Source: Flavobacteriaceae bacterium (GTDB lineage Bacteria > Bacteroidota > Bacteroidia > Flavobacteriales > Weeksellaceae). From it: a DNA stretch of 64,000 bases. Where the stretch lies: assembly GCA_012522185.1 (NCBI GenBank), contig JAAYKY010000027.1, positions 1-64,000 of the forward strand, written 5' to 3'. Below are positions 18,120 to 26,815 of this stretch, piece by piece. The position numbers and the translations under genes are program-made. The notes under the pieces are model-generated. The model was not told the DNA's origin, ran no database searches, and was given only the letters and a program-made list of their open reading frames with translations. Each line of letters begins with the position of its first letter. Within the stretch, counting starts at the first letter, position 1.

Positions 18120-20924
18120 TCAATGCGCTTCCAGCCAATTTTGCCCAACCCCCATTTCCACTTCAAGTGGCACATTTAGATTCACGGCATTTTCCATCGT
18201 TTCTTTGATGATAGGTTTCAAAATATCCAATTCGGATTTGAGCACATCCAACACCAATTCGTCATGTACCTGAAGCAACATTTTGGATTGGAAATCCCTT
18301 TTCAGTATTTTCTGCAAACGGATCATCGCAATTTTGATGATATCCGCCGCAGTTCCCTGAATCGGCGCGTTGACCGCATTTCTTTCGGCATGACCGCGCA
18401 CGACTGCATTTCGGGAATTAATGTCCTTCAGGTACCTCCTTCTTCCCAAAATCGTTTCGACATAGCCTTGTTCTCGTGCCGTTTGAATTTGGTTTTCCAT
18501 GTATTTTTTCAAAACCGGATAGGTTTCGTAATAAGCATCAATTAAATCTTTGGATTCCGAACGGGAAAGTCCGGTTTGTTCACTCAATCCAAAGGCCGAA
18601 ACTCCATAAATAATCCCAAAATTCACGGTTTTTGCCTGACTTCTTTGTTCGCGCGTAACCTCGTCCAAAGCCACTTTAAAAACTCTTGCAGCAGTGGATT
18701 TATGAATGTCCTCTCCTCGATTGAAAGACTCCAACATTATCGGGTCTTTTGAAAGTTCTGCTATGATTCTCAATTCGATTTGCGAATAATCCGCCGAAAC
18801 CAAGACATGATTTTCATCGCGTGCTACAAAAGCCTTTCGGATTTCTCTTCCTTGTTCCGAACGAATCGGGATATTTTGCAAATTCGGATTTACCGAAGCC
18901 AAACGCCCCGTAGCCGCAACCGTTTGACTGAAAGTTGTATGAATTCTTCCGGTATCGGGACGAACTTCTTTCGGCAAAGCATCCACATAAGTGGATTTCA
19001 GTTTTTGCAATTGACGATAATCTAAGATATCAGAAATCACGGGATGTTTATCTTTCAGTTTTACCAAAACTTCCTCGCCGGTGGCGTATTGACCTGTTTT
19101 GGTTTTTTTGGCTTTGGAATCGATTTTCAGTTGATCAAATAGAACTTCACCCAATTGTTTAGGCGAATTTAAATTGAATTCAACTCCGCAAGAATCATAA
19201 ATTTTCTTTTCAATATTGAGAATTTCAGCCGTGATTTTTTCGGATTGCACCGCCAGAACTTCGGTATCCAAACGAATTCCTTCGATTTCCATTTCGGCTA
19301 AAACTTCCATCAATGGCATTTCGAGTTCTTCGAATAATTTCCCGGCATTGACTTCGGGCAATTGAGGTGCAAAAAAATGTTTCAACTGCAAAGTCACATC
19401 GGCATCTTCCACCGCATATTCTTTTTGTTTTTCTAGTTCTACCTGATCAAATTGCAATTGATTCTTTCCTTTTTTCCCGATTAATGTTTCGATCGGAACC
19501 GGTTTGTAGCGCAAATAAGTTTCGGACAAAACATCCATATTGTGACGCATATCGGGGTTTAAAAGATAATGCGCAATCATCGTATCAAATGACTTCCCGG
19601 ACGGTTGAATGCCGTATTTATGCAGAACTTTGTAATCATACTTCAGATTATGACCAATTTTCAATACCGATTCGGATTCAAAAAACGGACGGAATTCTTC
19701 GATGATCTCGCGGGCTTCATTAAAATCCGAGGAAACCGGAACATAATAGCCTTTTCCAGCTTCGAAACTGAAAGCAATTCCCACCAATTCAGCTGTCAGT
19801 GGATCAAGGCCTGTGGTTTCGGTATCAAAACAAACTTCGGGTTGTTGTAGTAATTTATCCAATAATAATTTTCGACCGATTTTACCTTCGGCCAATTGAT
19901 AAACGTGGTCGTAAGTTTCCTGTTCTTTGTAAAAAGCATCATTCATTTCTTCCCCAACCTCATTTCCTTCATCAAACAAAGAAGCCTGAACGGCAAGCTG
20001 GGAAACGGTTTTGGCTTTTTCGACAACTTCGGTTTCTAAATTGAAAGTCCGATAGAAATTCTCCAACATCTGACGGAATTCGAGTTCCATGAAAATTTCC
20101 TTTACTCGTTCTACATCCGGTTCGCACATTTCCAGTTCTTCTTCGTCAAATTCAACCGGCGCATCGATGATAATCGTAGCCAATTTTTTGGACAAAATAC
20201 CCAATTCGCGGTTGGCTTCGATGTTTTCTTTCAGTTTCCCTTTGAGTTCATGTGTATGATCGAGAAGATTTTCCAGTGTTCCATATTCTTTAAGGAATTT
20301 TTTGGCGGTTTTTTCTCCAACGCCTGGTAATCCCGGAATATTATCGACACTGTCGCCCATCATTCCCAGAAAATCAATCACCTGTATCGGGTCATCAACT
20401 CCAAATTTTTCTTTGACTTCGTCCACTCCCCAGATTTCGATTCCCTTTCCAAATGCAGGCGGACGATACATTTTGATATTGTCTGAAACCAATTGTGCAA
20501 AATCTTTATCGGGCGTGACCATATAGGTCGTATAACCTTCTTTTTCTGCTTTTTTCGCTAAAGTTCCGATTACATCGTCGGCCTCATAGCCTTCCGCATA
20601 AAGAACGGGAATACAAAGCGCTTTCAGGATGTCTTGAATAATAGGAACGGCAATTTTAATAGCTTCGGGCGTTTCGTCTCGGTTGGCTTTGTATTGTTCA
20701 TAATCCACCGTTCGCACGGTCGCCTGTCCGACATCGAAAACCACGGCAATGTGCGTAGGTTTTTCGCGTTTCAATACATCGAACAAGGAATTGGTAAATC
20801 CCATGATGGCTGATGTATTTAGGCCTTTGGAGTTGATTCTTGGATTTTTGATGAAGGCATAATAGCCACGAAAAATGAGCGCATAAGCGTCTAATAAAAA
20901 TAGTCTTTTGTCGTCTGAATTCAT
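18120..20924 (-). CDS. polA: DNA polymerase I
   Basis: 5' nuclease domain, CFDTETTGLDPL 3'-5' exo motif, VSADYSQIELR and LLQVHDELVLD polymerase motifs. Confidence 0.97.
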   Translation of the reverse strand: MNSDDKRLFLLDAYALIFRGYYAFIKNPRINSKGLNTSAIMGFTNSLFDVLKREKPTHIAVVFDVGQATVRTVDYEQYKANRDETPEAIKIAVPIIQDILKALCIPVLYAEGYEADDVIGTLAKKAEKEGYTTYMVTPDKDFAQLVSDNIKMYRPPAFGKGIEIWGVDEVKEKFGVDDPIQVIDFLGMMGDSVDNIPGLPGVGEKTAKKFLKEYGTLENLLDHTHELKGKLKENIEANRELGILSKKLATIIIDAPVEFDEEELEMCEPDVERVKEIFMELEFRQMLENFYRTFNLETEVVEKAKTVSQLAVQASLFDEGNEVGEEMNDAFYKEQETYDHVYQLAEGKIGRKLLLDKLLQQPEVCFDTETTGLDPLTAELVGIAFSFEAGKGYYVPVSSDFNEAREIIEEFRPFFESESVLKIGHNLKYDYKVLHKYGIQPSGKSFDTMIAHYLLNPDMRHNMDVLSETYLRYKPVPIETLIGKKGKNQLQFDQVELEKQKEYAVEDADVTLQLKHFFAPQLPEVNAGKLFEELEMPLMEVLAEMEIEGIRLDTEVLAVQSEKITAEILNIEKKIYDSCGVEFNLNSPKQLGEVLFDQLKIDSKAKKTKTGQYATGEEVLVKLKDKHPVISDILDYRQLQKLKSTYVDALPKEVRPDTGRIHTTFSQTVAATGRLASVNPNLQNIPIRSEQGREIRKAFVARDENHVLVSADYSQIELRIIAELSKDPIMLESFNRGEDIHKSTAARVFKVALDEVTREQRSQAKTVNFGIIYGVSAFGLSEQTGLSRSESKDLIDAYYETYPVLKKYMENQIQTAREQGYVETILGRRRYLKDINSRNAVVRGHAERNAVNAPIQGTAADIIKIAMIRLQKILKRDFQSKMLLQVHDELVLDVLKSELDILKPIIKETMENAVNLNVPLEVEMGVGQNWLEAH

Positions 20925-21144
20925 AGTTTGTAAAGGTAGGGAAATTTTAGTTTTGAGGTATTGCGAGTTGGAGGATTAGAGAGTTGGAGAATGAGTGTTT
21001 TTCACCACAAAGGACACTAAGTCTTTCACGAAGAAACACAAATAAGAATTTCCCCCTAATTTTGGGGATGGTGTTGTAGGTTTGAGTAATTTATTCTAAT
21101 CAAACAATCAATGATGTCAACTCAAAACGCATAAATCAAAACAC

Positions 21145-21483
21145 TCAAGACTCCGGTGCGAGTTCCACGACCAATCCTTCGATTTCTTCGGTAATCTGAA
21201 TCTGGCAACCCAAACGGCTGTTTTCTTTTACATGAAAAGCTTCGGAAAGCATGGCTTCTTCGTCGTCTTCCATGGGTGGTAATTCCACATCTTCCGACAA
21301 AATATAGCATTGACAAGAAGCGCACATGGCCATCCCGCCGCAAATTCCAATGGTTCCTTCCGGCGCAAGTTCATAAGCCCTTACCAATTCCATTATGTTC
21401 ATGGACATATCGGTAGGAGCGTCCACTTCGTGGGAAATTCCTTCACGGTCAATGATGGTTATTTTAACGTCAGACATATTCAA
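21145..21483 (-). CDS. 2Fe-2S adrenodoxin-type ferredoxin
   Basis: GICGGMAMCASCQCY...RLGCQI cysteine pattern; start may be internal Met at 21477. Confidence 0.9.
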   Translation of the reverse strand: MNMSDVKITIIDREGISHEVDAPTDMSMNIMELVRAYELAPEGTIGICGGMAMCASCQCYILSEDVELPPMEDDEEAMLSEAFHVKENSRLGCQIQITEEIEGLVVELAPES

Positions 21484-21492
21484 ACAATTAAA

Positions 21493-21996
21493 TTAAATCG
21501 CAGTAATGGTTCCTTTCATAGCAATCCAATGACCGGGAAATGTGCACACGAAAGTATATTCGCCAGCCTCTTTCAATGTAAATTTAATGGTCTCCGATTC
21601 GCCCGGTCCTAATAATTTGGTATGTGCAATGATATCAGTAATATAAAGATCAGAAATATAGTCGTTATCCTTCTCCCTCACGGAAGCATTCGCAAAAGCT
21701 TGAACATCTGCGTCTTTTTCCAAAATCACCACATTGTGCCCCATGGTTTCGATGGGCAAAACACCCACATTTGTAAAAGTCAGTGTAACTTCTTTGCCCG
21801 CTTCTACGGTAAATTCGGTTTTGTCGAATTTCATATCGTCGGTTCCTTTCAATTCCAGCACATTGGGCTCGGCTTGTTTTTCTTCGATTTGTGCTTCAGG
21901 TACTGTTGTGACTTCCTCTTGTTCCACTTTTTGGGTATCGGGACCACAGGAAATAACTCCAAATATAACGGCAAATGTAAGTGCGATTTTTTTCAT
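21493..21996 (-). CDS. Azurin/plastocyanin-like copper-binding lipoprotein
   Basis: MKKIALTFAVIFGVISC lipobox; METMGHNVV and CTFPGHWIAMKG copper ligands. Start moved to the Met at 21996. Confidence 0.88.
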   Translation of the reverse strand: MKKIALTFAVIFGVISCGPDTQKVEQEEVTTVPEAQIEEKQAEPNVLELKGTDDMKFDKTEFTVEAGKEVTLTFTNVGVLPIETMGHNVVILEKDADVQAFANASVREKDNDYISDLYITDIIAHTKLLGPGESETIKFTLKEAGEYTFVCTFPGHWIAMKGTITAI

Positions 21997-22091
21997 GTCT
22001 TTTGGTTTTCTATAAAGGTAAAAACCTATTCCGACTTGACAAATGATTGATGTCAATTTTGATTTCGAAATTGGATTTATTCAGGAGCAAT

Positions 22092-22739
22092 TTAAGGTAT
22101 ATCCAAATATTTATGTGTCTGAACCGAAACTTGCCATTTGGGGTTTTCTTTGACGTAATCGATGAGTTGGGGCGTCATTTTATCGCGTTTGCTCCATTCT
22201 ACCTGTAAATAAAGTTTGGCATTGGGATTAACGCCTTCGGCGTATTTTTCAGCAAATCGGAAATCATCCTTATTGAAAATGATGCATTTCAATTCGGAAG
22301 CGTTTTGAAGAACATCCGGTTGAACTTCCGCCAGCTTTTTTGGCGAAAGCGTAATCCAGTCCAGTTGTCCACTCAGGGAATAAGCACCGGAAGTTTCGAT
22401 GTGTATAGTTGCTCCGAATTCTTTGAGTTTAGAAGTCAGAAAATCAAGGTTCCACATCAGCGGTTCGCCACCTGTAATGACAATGGTTTTGGAATTTGAA
22501 GTAGCTTGTTTGGCCAATTCTTCCATATCGGTCAGCGGATGTTTTTCCGCATCCCAACTGTCTTTCACATCACACCAATGACAGCCCACATCGCAGCCGC
22601 CCAACCGAATGAAATAAGCCGCTTTACCGGCATGTGCGCCTTCTCCCTGTAGGGTATAGAAATGCTCCATTACCGGAAGAAGCCGACCTTCTTTCAGCAA
22701 TTCTGATTCTCTTTCTGTAATGGAATTCAGGGTAATCAT
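22092..22739 (-). CDS. queE: 7-carboxy-7-deazaguanine synthase
   Basis: LQGEGAHAGKAAYFIRLGGCDVGCHWCDVK radical-SAM cluster. Confidence 0.92.
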   Translation of the reverse strand: MITLNSITERESELLKEGRLLPVMEHFYTLQGEGAHAGKAAYFIRLGGCDVGCHWCDVKDSWDAEKHPLTDMEELAKQATSNSKTIVITGGEPLMWNLDFLTSKLKEFGATIHIETSGAYSLSGQLDWITLSPKKLAEVQPDVLQNASELKCIIFNKDDFRFAEKYAEGVNPNAKLYLQVEWSKRDKMTPQLIDYVKENPKWQVSVQTHKYLDIP

Positions 22740-23611
22740 TTTGTATTGTTCTTATACGCCAATAAGGTGTTTTTCAGCAACATCGCACGGGTCATCGGTC
22801 CCACTCCTCCGGGAACAGGTGTGATCCAAGAAGCTTTTTGTTTTACGTTTTCAAAGTCCACGTCGCCCACAAGCTTATATCCCTTTTCGGAATCGTCGTC
22901 CACACGGGTAATTCCAACGTCGATGACAACAGCACCTTCTTTGACCATATCGGCAGTTAAAAATCCGGGAACACCCAATGCTGTAATGACAATATCCGCA
23001 TGATTGGTATAATAAGATAAATTCTCAGTATTGCTATGCGTCAAGGTTACGGTACTGTTTCCGGGAAAATCCTTGCGCCCCATCAAAATGCTCATCGGCC
23101 TTCCCACGATTCGGCTTCTTCCGATGATTACTGCATGCTTTCCCCGAGTCGGGATATTGTACCGGTCAAGCATTTCCAGAATTCCGAACGGTGTGGCCGG
23201 TAGGAATGTACTCATATCAAGCGCCATTTTCCCGAAATTCGTCGGATGAAATCCGTCCACGTCTCGTTTAGGATTGATGGCTTCGATGATTTCTTCCTGA
23301 TCAATCTGCGCCGGAAGCGGAAGCTGAACAATAAATCCGTCAAGGTTTTCTTGGGTATTTAATTTTTGAATGACTTCCAATAATTCGGTTTGAGAAACGG
23401 TATTGGGCAATTTCACCAAAGAAGATTCAAATCCCACTTGCTGACAATCTTTGATTTTATTGTTGACATAAGTCTGACTTGCGCCGTCATTTCCAACCAA
23501 AACCGCTGCCAAATGAGGTTTGCGTTTTCCTTCTTTTACTGCAGCTTCCACTGCTTCTTTGATTTCTTGTTTAATTTCCTTTGCTAACTTGATTCCGTCC
23601 AGAATTTGCAT
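22736..23611 (-). CDS. folD: Methylenetetrahydrofolate dehydrogenase/cyclohydrolase
   Basis: GFIVQLPLP, VIGRSRIVGRPM, PVPGGVGPMTRAML. Start at MQILDG preferred over 23629. Confidence 0.95.
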   Translation of the reverse strand: MQILDGIKLAKEIKQEIKEAVEAAVKEGKRKPHLAAVLVGNDGASQTYVNNKIKDCQQVGFESSLVKLPNTVSQTELLEVIQKLNTQENLDGFIVQLPLPAQIDQEEIIEAINPKRDVDGFHPTNFGKMALDMSTFLPATPFGILEMLDRYNIPTRGKHAVIIGRSRIVGRPMSILMGRKDFPGNSTVTLTHSNTENLSYYTNHADIVITALGVPGFLTADMVKEGAVVIDVGITRVDDDSEKGYKLVGDVDFENVKQKASWITPVPGGVGPMTRAMLLKNTLLAYKNNTK

Positions 23612-23693
23612 GCCCAAAATTTTTTGCAAAGGTAAGGATTTGGTATTAGGTAGAGCGCATCGGTGAATGGGATTTTTAATCTATGAGTTAATC

Positions 23694-23726
23694 AGCCCTA
23701 ACAGGGTTTGAAACTCTGTTAGGGCT
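23694..23726. repeat. Short palindromic intergenic repeat
   Basis: AGCCCTAACAG GGTTTGAAACT CTGTTAGGGCT: 11 perfect bp per arm, extendable with one G-T wobble. Confidence 0.75.
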
Positions 23727-23766
23727 TGTAAATAGAACTACGAAGTTGGCAAAATTGGTTGCCGCG

Positions 23767-23839
23767 CTTATTTTATTTCGCTCACTAAAATAAGTACAGG
23801 TCATTGCGAGCACGAAGCAATCTTTTCGCACGCAATGAC
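23767..23839. repeat. Composite palindromic element ('TCATTGCGAG...GCAATGAC' type)
   Basis: Two adjacent 9-bp inverted repeats: CTTATTTTA/TAAAATAAG (23767-23775/23786-23794) and GTCATTGCG/CGCAATGAC (23810-23818/23831-23839). Confidence 0.65.
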
Positions 23840-23908
23840 AACGGAATTTTACAAAGTTTTAATAAACTCAAATTTTATCCGAACTTCGCCAAACGAATTT
23901 CGAACTAA

Positions 23909-25111
23909 ATGAGAAAAATTGCCATCATCGGCGGAGGTGCTGCCGGATTTTTCACTGCGGCCAATCTTGGAAAAGAACGGGGAAACCAAACGGTTTTGTT
24001 TGAGCAATCTTCAGCGCCTTTGCAGAAGGTCAGGGTTTCGGGTGGCGGAAGGTGCAATGTGACACACGCTTGTTTTGATCCGAAAGAATTGGTCGAATTT
24101 TATCCGCGCGGAAAAAAGGAATTACTGAGTGTTTTTCATAAATTTCAGCCAGGCGATACGATGGGATGGTTTGAAAGCCGAAAAGTTTCGCTGAAAATTG
24201 AGGACGACAACCGGATTTTCCCCATTTCCGATAATTCGATGAGCATCATTGAATGTCTGATGGCAGAAGCCAAAAAAAATCAGGTGGAAATTCGGCTCAA
24301 TGAAAACGTTCAGAAAATCACGCCTACAGAAAACGGTTTTCTGGTTCAATCCAAATCGGGTTCTTACGAATTTGAAAAGGTCATTTTCACACCGGGAAGT
24401 AGCGTGAAATCGATGGAAATTCTAAAGAATTTAGGACATAAGATTGTCAAACCCGTTCCTTCGCTTTTTACGTTCAACATCAAAGATCAACGACTGAAAG
24501 ATCTGATGGGAATAAGCTTTGAATGGGCGGAAATTTCGATTCCCGAATTGAAAATGGAGGCGGAAGGTCCGATGCTCATTACGCATTGGGGATTGAGCGG
24601 TCCGGGAATTCTGCGGCTTTCGGCCTGGGGTGCTCTGGAATTGCATAAATTGAATTATGAATTCGAAATCAAAATCAATTTCATTCAGAAAGACAAGAAT
24701 GAATGCCTAGATTTTCTAAATAAATTCAAATCGGAACATCCAAAAAAATCGGTTTATAAGATCAATCCTTTTTCGTTTCCGAAGCGTTTCTGGCATCGGA
24801 TTCTGGAAGTTTTAAAAGTTCCTGTGGATTTGAATTATTCAAATTTGAATAAAAATCAAATCATGCAAATTTCGATTGAACTGACCGAAGGGATTTACAA
24901 AGTCAAAGGGAAAAGTACTTTTAAGGATGAATTTGTAACGGCTGGCGGTGTGGATTTGCGTGAAATCAACTTCAAAACGATGGAAAGTAAGGTTTTGCCC
25001 AATTTCTATCTGGCCGGAGAAATTCTAAACATTGACGCGATTACAGGCGGATTTAACTTTCAGGCTTGCTGGAGTGAAGGGTTTTTGATTTCGGAAGCTT
25101 TGAAAGGTTAG
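23909..25111 (+). CDS. NAD(P)/FAD-dependent oxidoreductase, HI0933/BaiN-like
   Basis: IIGGGAAGFFTAANLG, VRVSGGGRCNVTHA, LAGEILNIDAITGGFNFQACWSEG. Confidence 0.92.
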   Translation: MRKIAIIGGGAAGFFTAANLGKERGNQTVLFEQSSAPLQKVRVSGGGRCNVTHACFDPKELVEFYPRGKKELLSVFHKFQPGDTMGWFESRKVSLKIEDDNRIFPISDNSMSIIECLMAEAKKNQVEIRLNENVQKITPTENGFLVQSKSGSYEFEKVIFTPGSSVKSMEILKNLGHKIVKPVPSLFTFNIKDQRLKDLMGISFEWAEISIPELKMEAEGPMLITHWGLSGPGILRLSAWGALELHKLNYEFEIKINFIQKDKNECLDFLNKFKSEHPKKSVYKINPFSFPKRFWHRILEVLKVPVDLNYSNLNKNQIMQISIELTEGIYKVKGKSTFKDEFVTAGGVDLREINFKTMESKVLPNFYLAGEILNIDAITGGFNFQACWSEGFLISEALKG

Positions 25112-25113
25112 AG

Positions 25114-25145
25114 GTTTCAGGTTTAAAGTTTCAGGTTTAAAGTTT
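25114..25145. repeat. Tandem repeat of 14-bp unit GTTTCAGGTTTAAA, about 2.3 copies
   Basis: Directly visible: GTTTCAGGTTTAAA GTTTCAGGTTTAAA GTTT. Confidence 0.8.
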
Positions 25146-25365
25146 TTCGGTACGGTCGGAGTTATTCATTTTAAATTTATAATGTGGAACTTTAAATAGC
25201 TAAAACCAATCCCGTCTTAATACTCTGCTTCAGCAGTCCGCCGGGGCGGATAATACTCAAGTCTTCATACTTTTTATAACCACAAAGGACACAAGGTTTT
25301 CACACTAAGGTCACAAAGAGATGTCTTAATACTTGATACTTCAATCTTAATACTTTTTAAATGCG

Positions 25366-25471
25366 CCAGGGATATGGAGGGCAGCGACCGTAGGGAGCTG
25401 GTCTCGGAGCCGAGACGGAACCCCGGAGCAGCCCGGCCGCCGTGCCCGAAAAGCACGGCGGGGCGCCCAAA
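25366..25471 (+). repeat. Dispersed structured intergenic element, copy B (forward orientation)
   Basis: GC-rich island in an AT-rich spacer: CAGGGATATGGAGG, hairpin GTCTCGG/CCGAGAC (25401-25416), AGCCCGG, hairpin CCGCCGTGC/GCACGGCGG (25437-25461), GGGGCGCCCAAA. Confidence 0.6.
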
Positions 25472-25576
25472 AATAATTGGAAAAGGACATAATAATTTAT
25501 TATGTATGCATAGTATTTCATTTTTATTTTCTACATTTGTTTACATATACTTAACATTTATAAATCTAATTAGTAC

Positions 25577-26806
25577 ATGAGAAGAGTTTATTTAATTGCG
25601 CTCTTGTTGGGATTGGGGACTTCTGCTTTTGCTGGAGGTTACCGTGTGTCTTTTCAAGGCGTCCGTCAGGCGTCAATGGGCTTAACAAGCGTAATGCACG
25701 CCCGTGATGCAAGTATTGCATTTTACAACCCTGCTGGGCTTGCCTTTGTGGAGAGCAAAGTGAGTATTGCAGCAGGTGGGTTTGGCATCATTAACAATGT
25801 GAAGTGGCAAAACACTAACACTTTGGAGTCGGCTGAGACAGATAGCCCATTGGGTACACCGATTTATTTCGCAGCGTCTTATCGACCTGTTGATGCGGTG
25901 ACGGTAGGTGTGAGTTTCACTACGCCGTTTGGGAGTACGGTCAAATGGCCGGAGAATTGGGCCGGAAAGGCAAACATCACAGAGATTTCGATGAAATCTT
26001 ATTTCATCCAACCAACTGTTGCGGTTAAATTTAATGAATGGTTCAGCGCAGGTGCTGGTTTTATCTATGCGATGGGTTCGGTGAATTTGCAAAGAACAAT
26101 GAGCGTGGGTGGGAACGACATCGGTTTGGAAATTGAGGATACTGATGCGCATGGTTTAGGGTTTAATGTCGGTGCTTATTTCCGTCCGACGGATCGTTTA
26201 AACATCGGATTGGCTTATCGTTCGGGGATTGACATGAAAGCGAATTATGGAGATGTGGTTTGGACAGATGTACCTACGGGACTTTCTACCACCATGCCTT
26301 TTTCGACCAATCAATTCAATGCGATGCTTCCTTTGGTTTCGGAATTCTTAGCCGGATTCTCTTATCAGGCATCTTCTAAATTAATGCTTGCCGCTGAGGT
26401 TTCGGTTCATGGTTGGGGTCGATATAGAAATCTGGACATCCAGTTAACTGATACCGATACAGGTGCTATTTATGATTCAAAAGCCAGAAAAAACTTTATC
26501 GACCGCGCGGTTTGGAAACTGGGTGGGGAATATCAAGCCACCGATATGTTGGCAATCCGTTTGGGTTATTATTTCGACGAATTTGTTTCTCCGGGCGAGT
26601 ATTGGTCACCCGAAACACCTGATACTTCCCGTCATTCCATCAACGGTGGTTTAGGACTAAGTTTTGGTGATTTCAATGTGGATGCTTTCGGTCAGTACAC
26701 CATGGGTGTTGAACGTTTTGTGAACAATCTGGAAACAGGATTTACAGGGGACGTTAACCTTTCGGCTGTATCCTTTGGCCTTGGACTTTCTTACAACTTT
26801 AACTAA
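25577..26806 (+). CDS. OmpP1/FadL/TodX family outer membrane transporter
   Basis: GGYRVSFQGVRQASMGLTSVMHARDASIAFYNPAGLAF N-terminus; beta-barrel, aromatic C-terminus (YNFN). Confidence 0.9.
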   Translation: MRRVYLIALLLGLGTSAFAGGYRVSFQGVRQASMGLTSVMHARDASIAFYNPAGLAFVESKVSIAAGGFGIINNVKWQNTNTLESAETDSPLGTPIYFAASYRPVDAVTVGVSFTTPFGSTVKWPENWAGKANITEISMKSYFIQPTVAVKFNEWFSAGAGFIYAMGSVNLQRTMSVGGNDIGLEIEDTDAHGLGFNVGAYFRPTDRLNIGLAYRSGIDMKANYGDVVWTDVPTGLSTTMPFSTNQFNAMLPLVSEFLAGFSYQASSKLMLAAEVSVHGWGRYRNLDIQLTDTDTGAIYDSKARKNFIDRAVWKLGGEYQATDMLAIRLGYYFDEFVSPGEYWSPETPDTSRHSINGGLGLSFGDFNVDAFGQYTMGVERFVNNLETGFTGDVNLSAVSFGLGLSYNFN

Positions 26807-26815
26807 AATCAGAAA

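Noticed and set aside
25374-25580. ORF of 68 aa (MEGSDRRELVSEPRRNPGAARPPCPKSTAGRP...)
   Set aside because: Falls on the GC-rich structured repeat (copy B); apparent coding is a by-product of its base composition.
25682-26152. 156-aa ORF antisense to the FadL-family gene
   Set aside because: No domain signal; overlapping sense gene is strongly supported.
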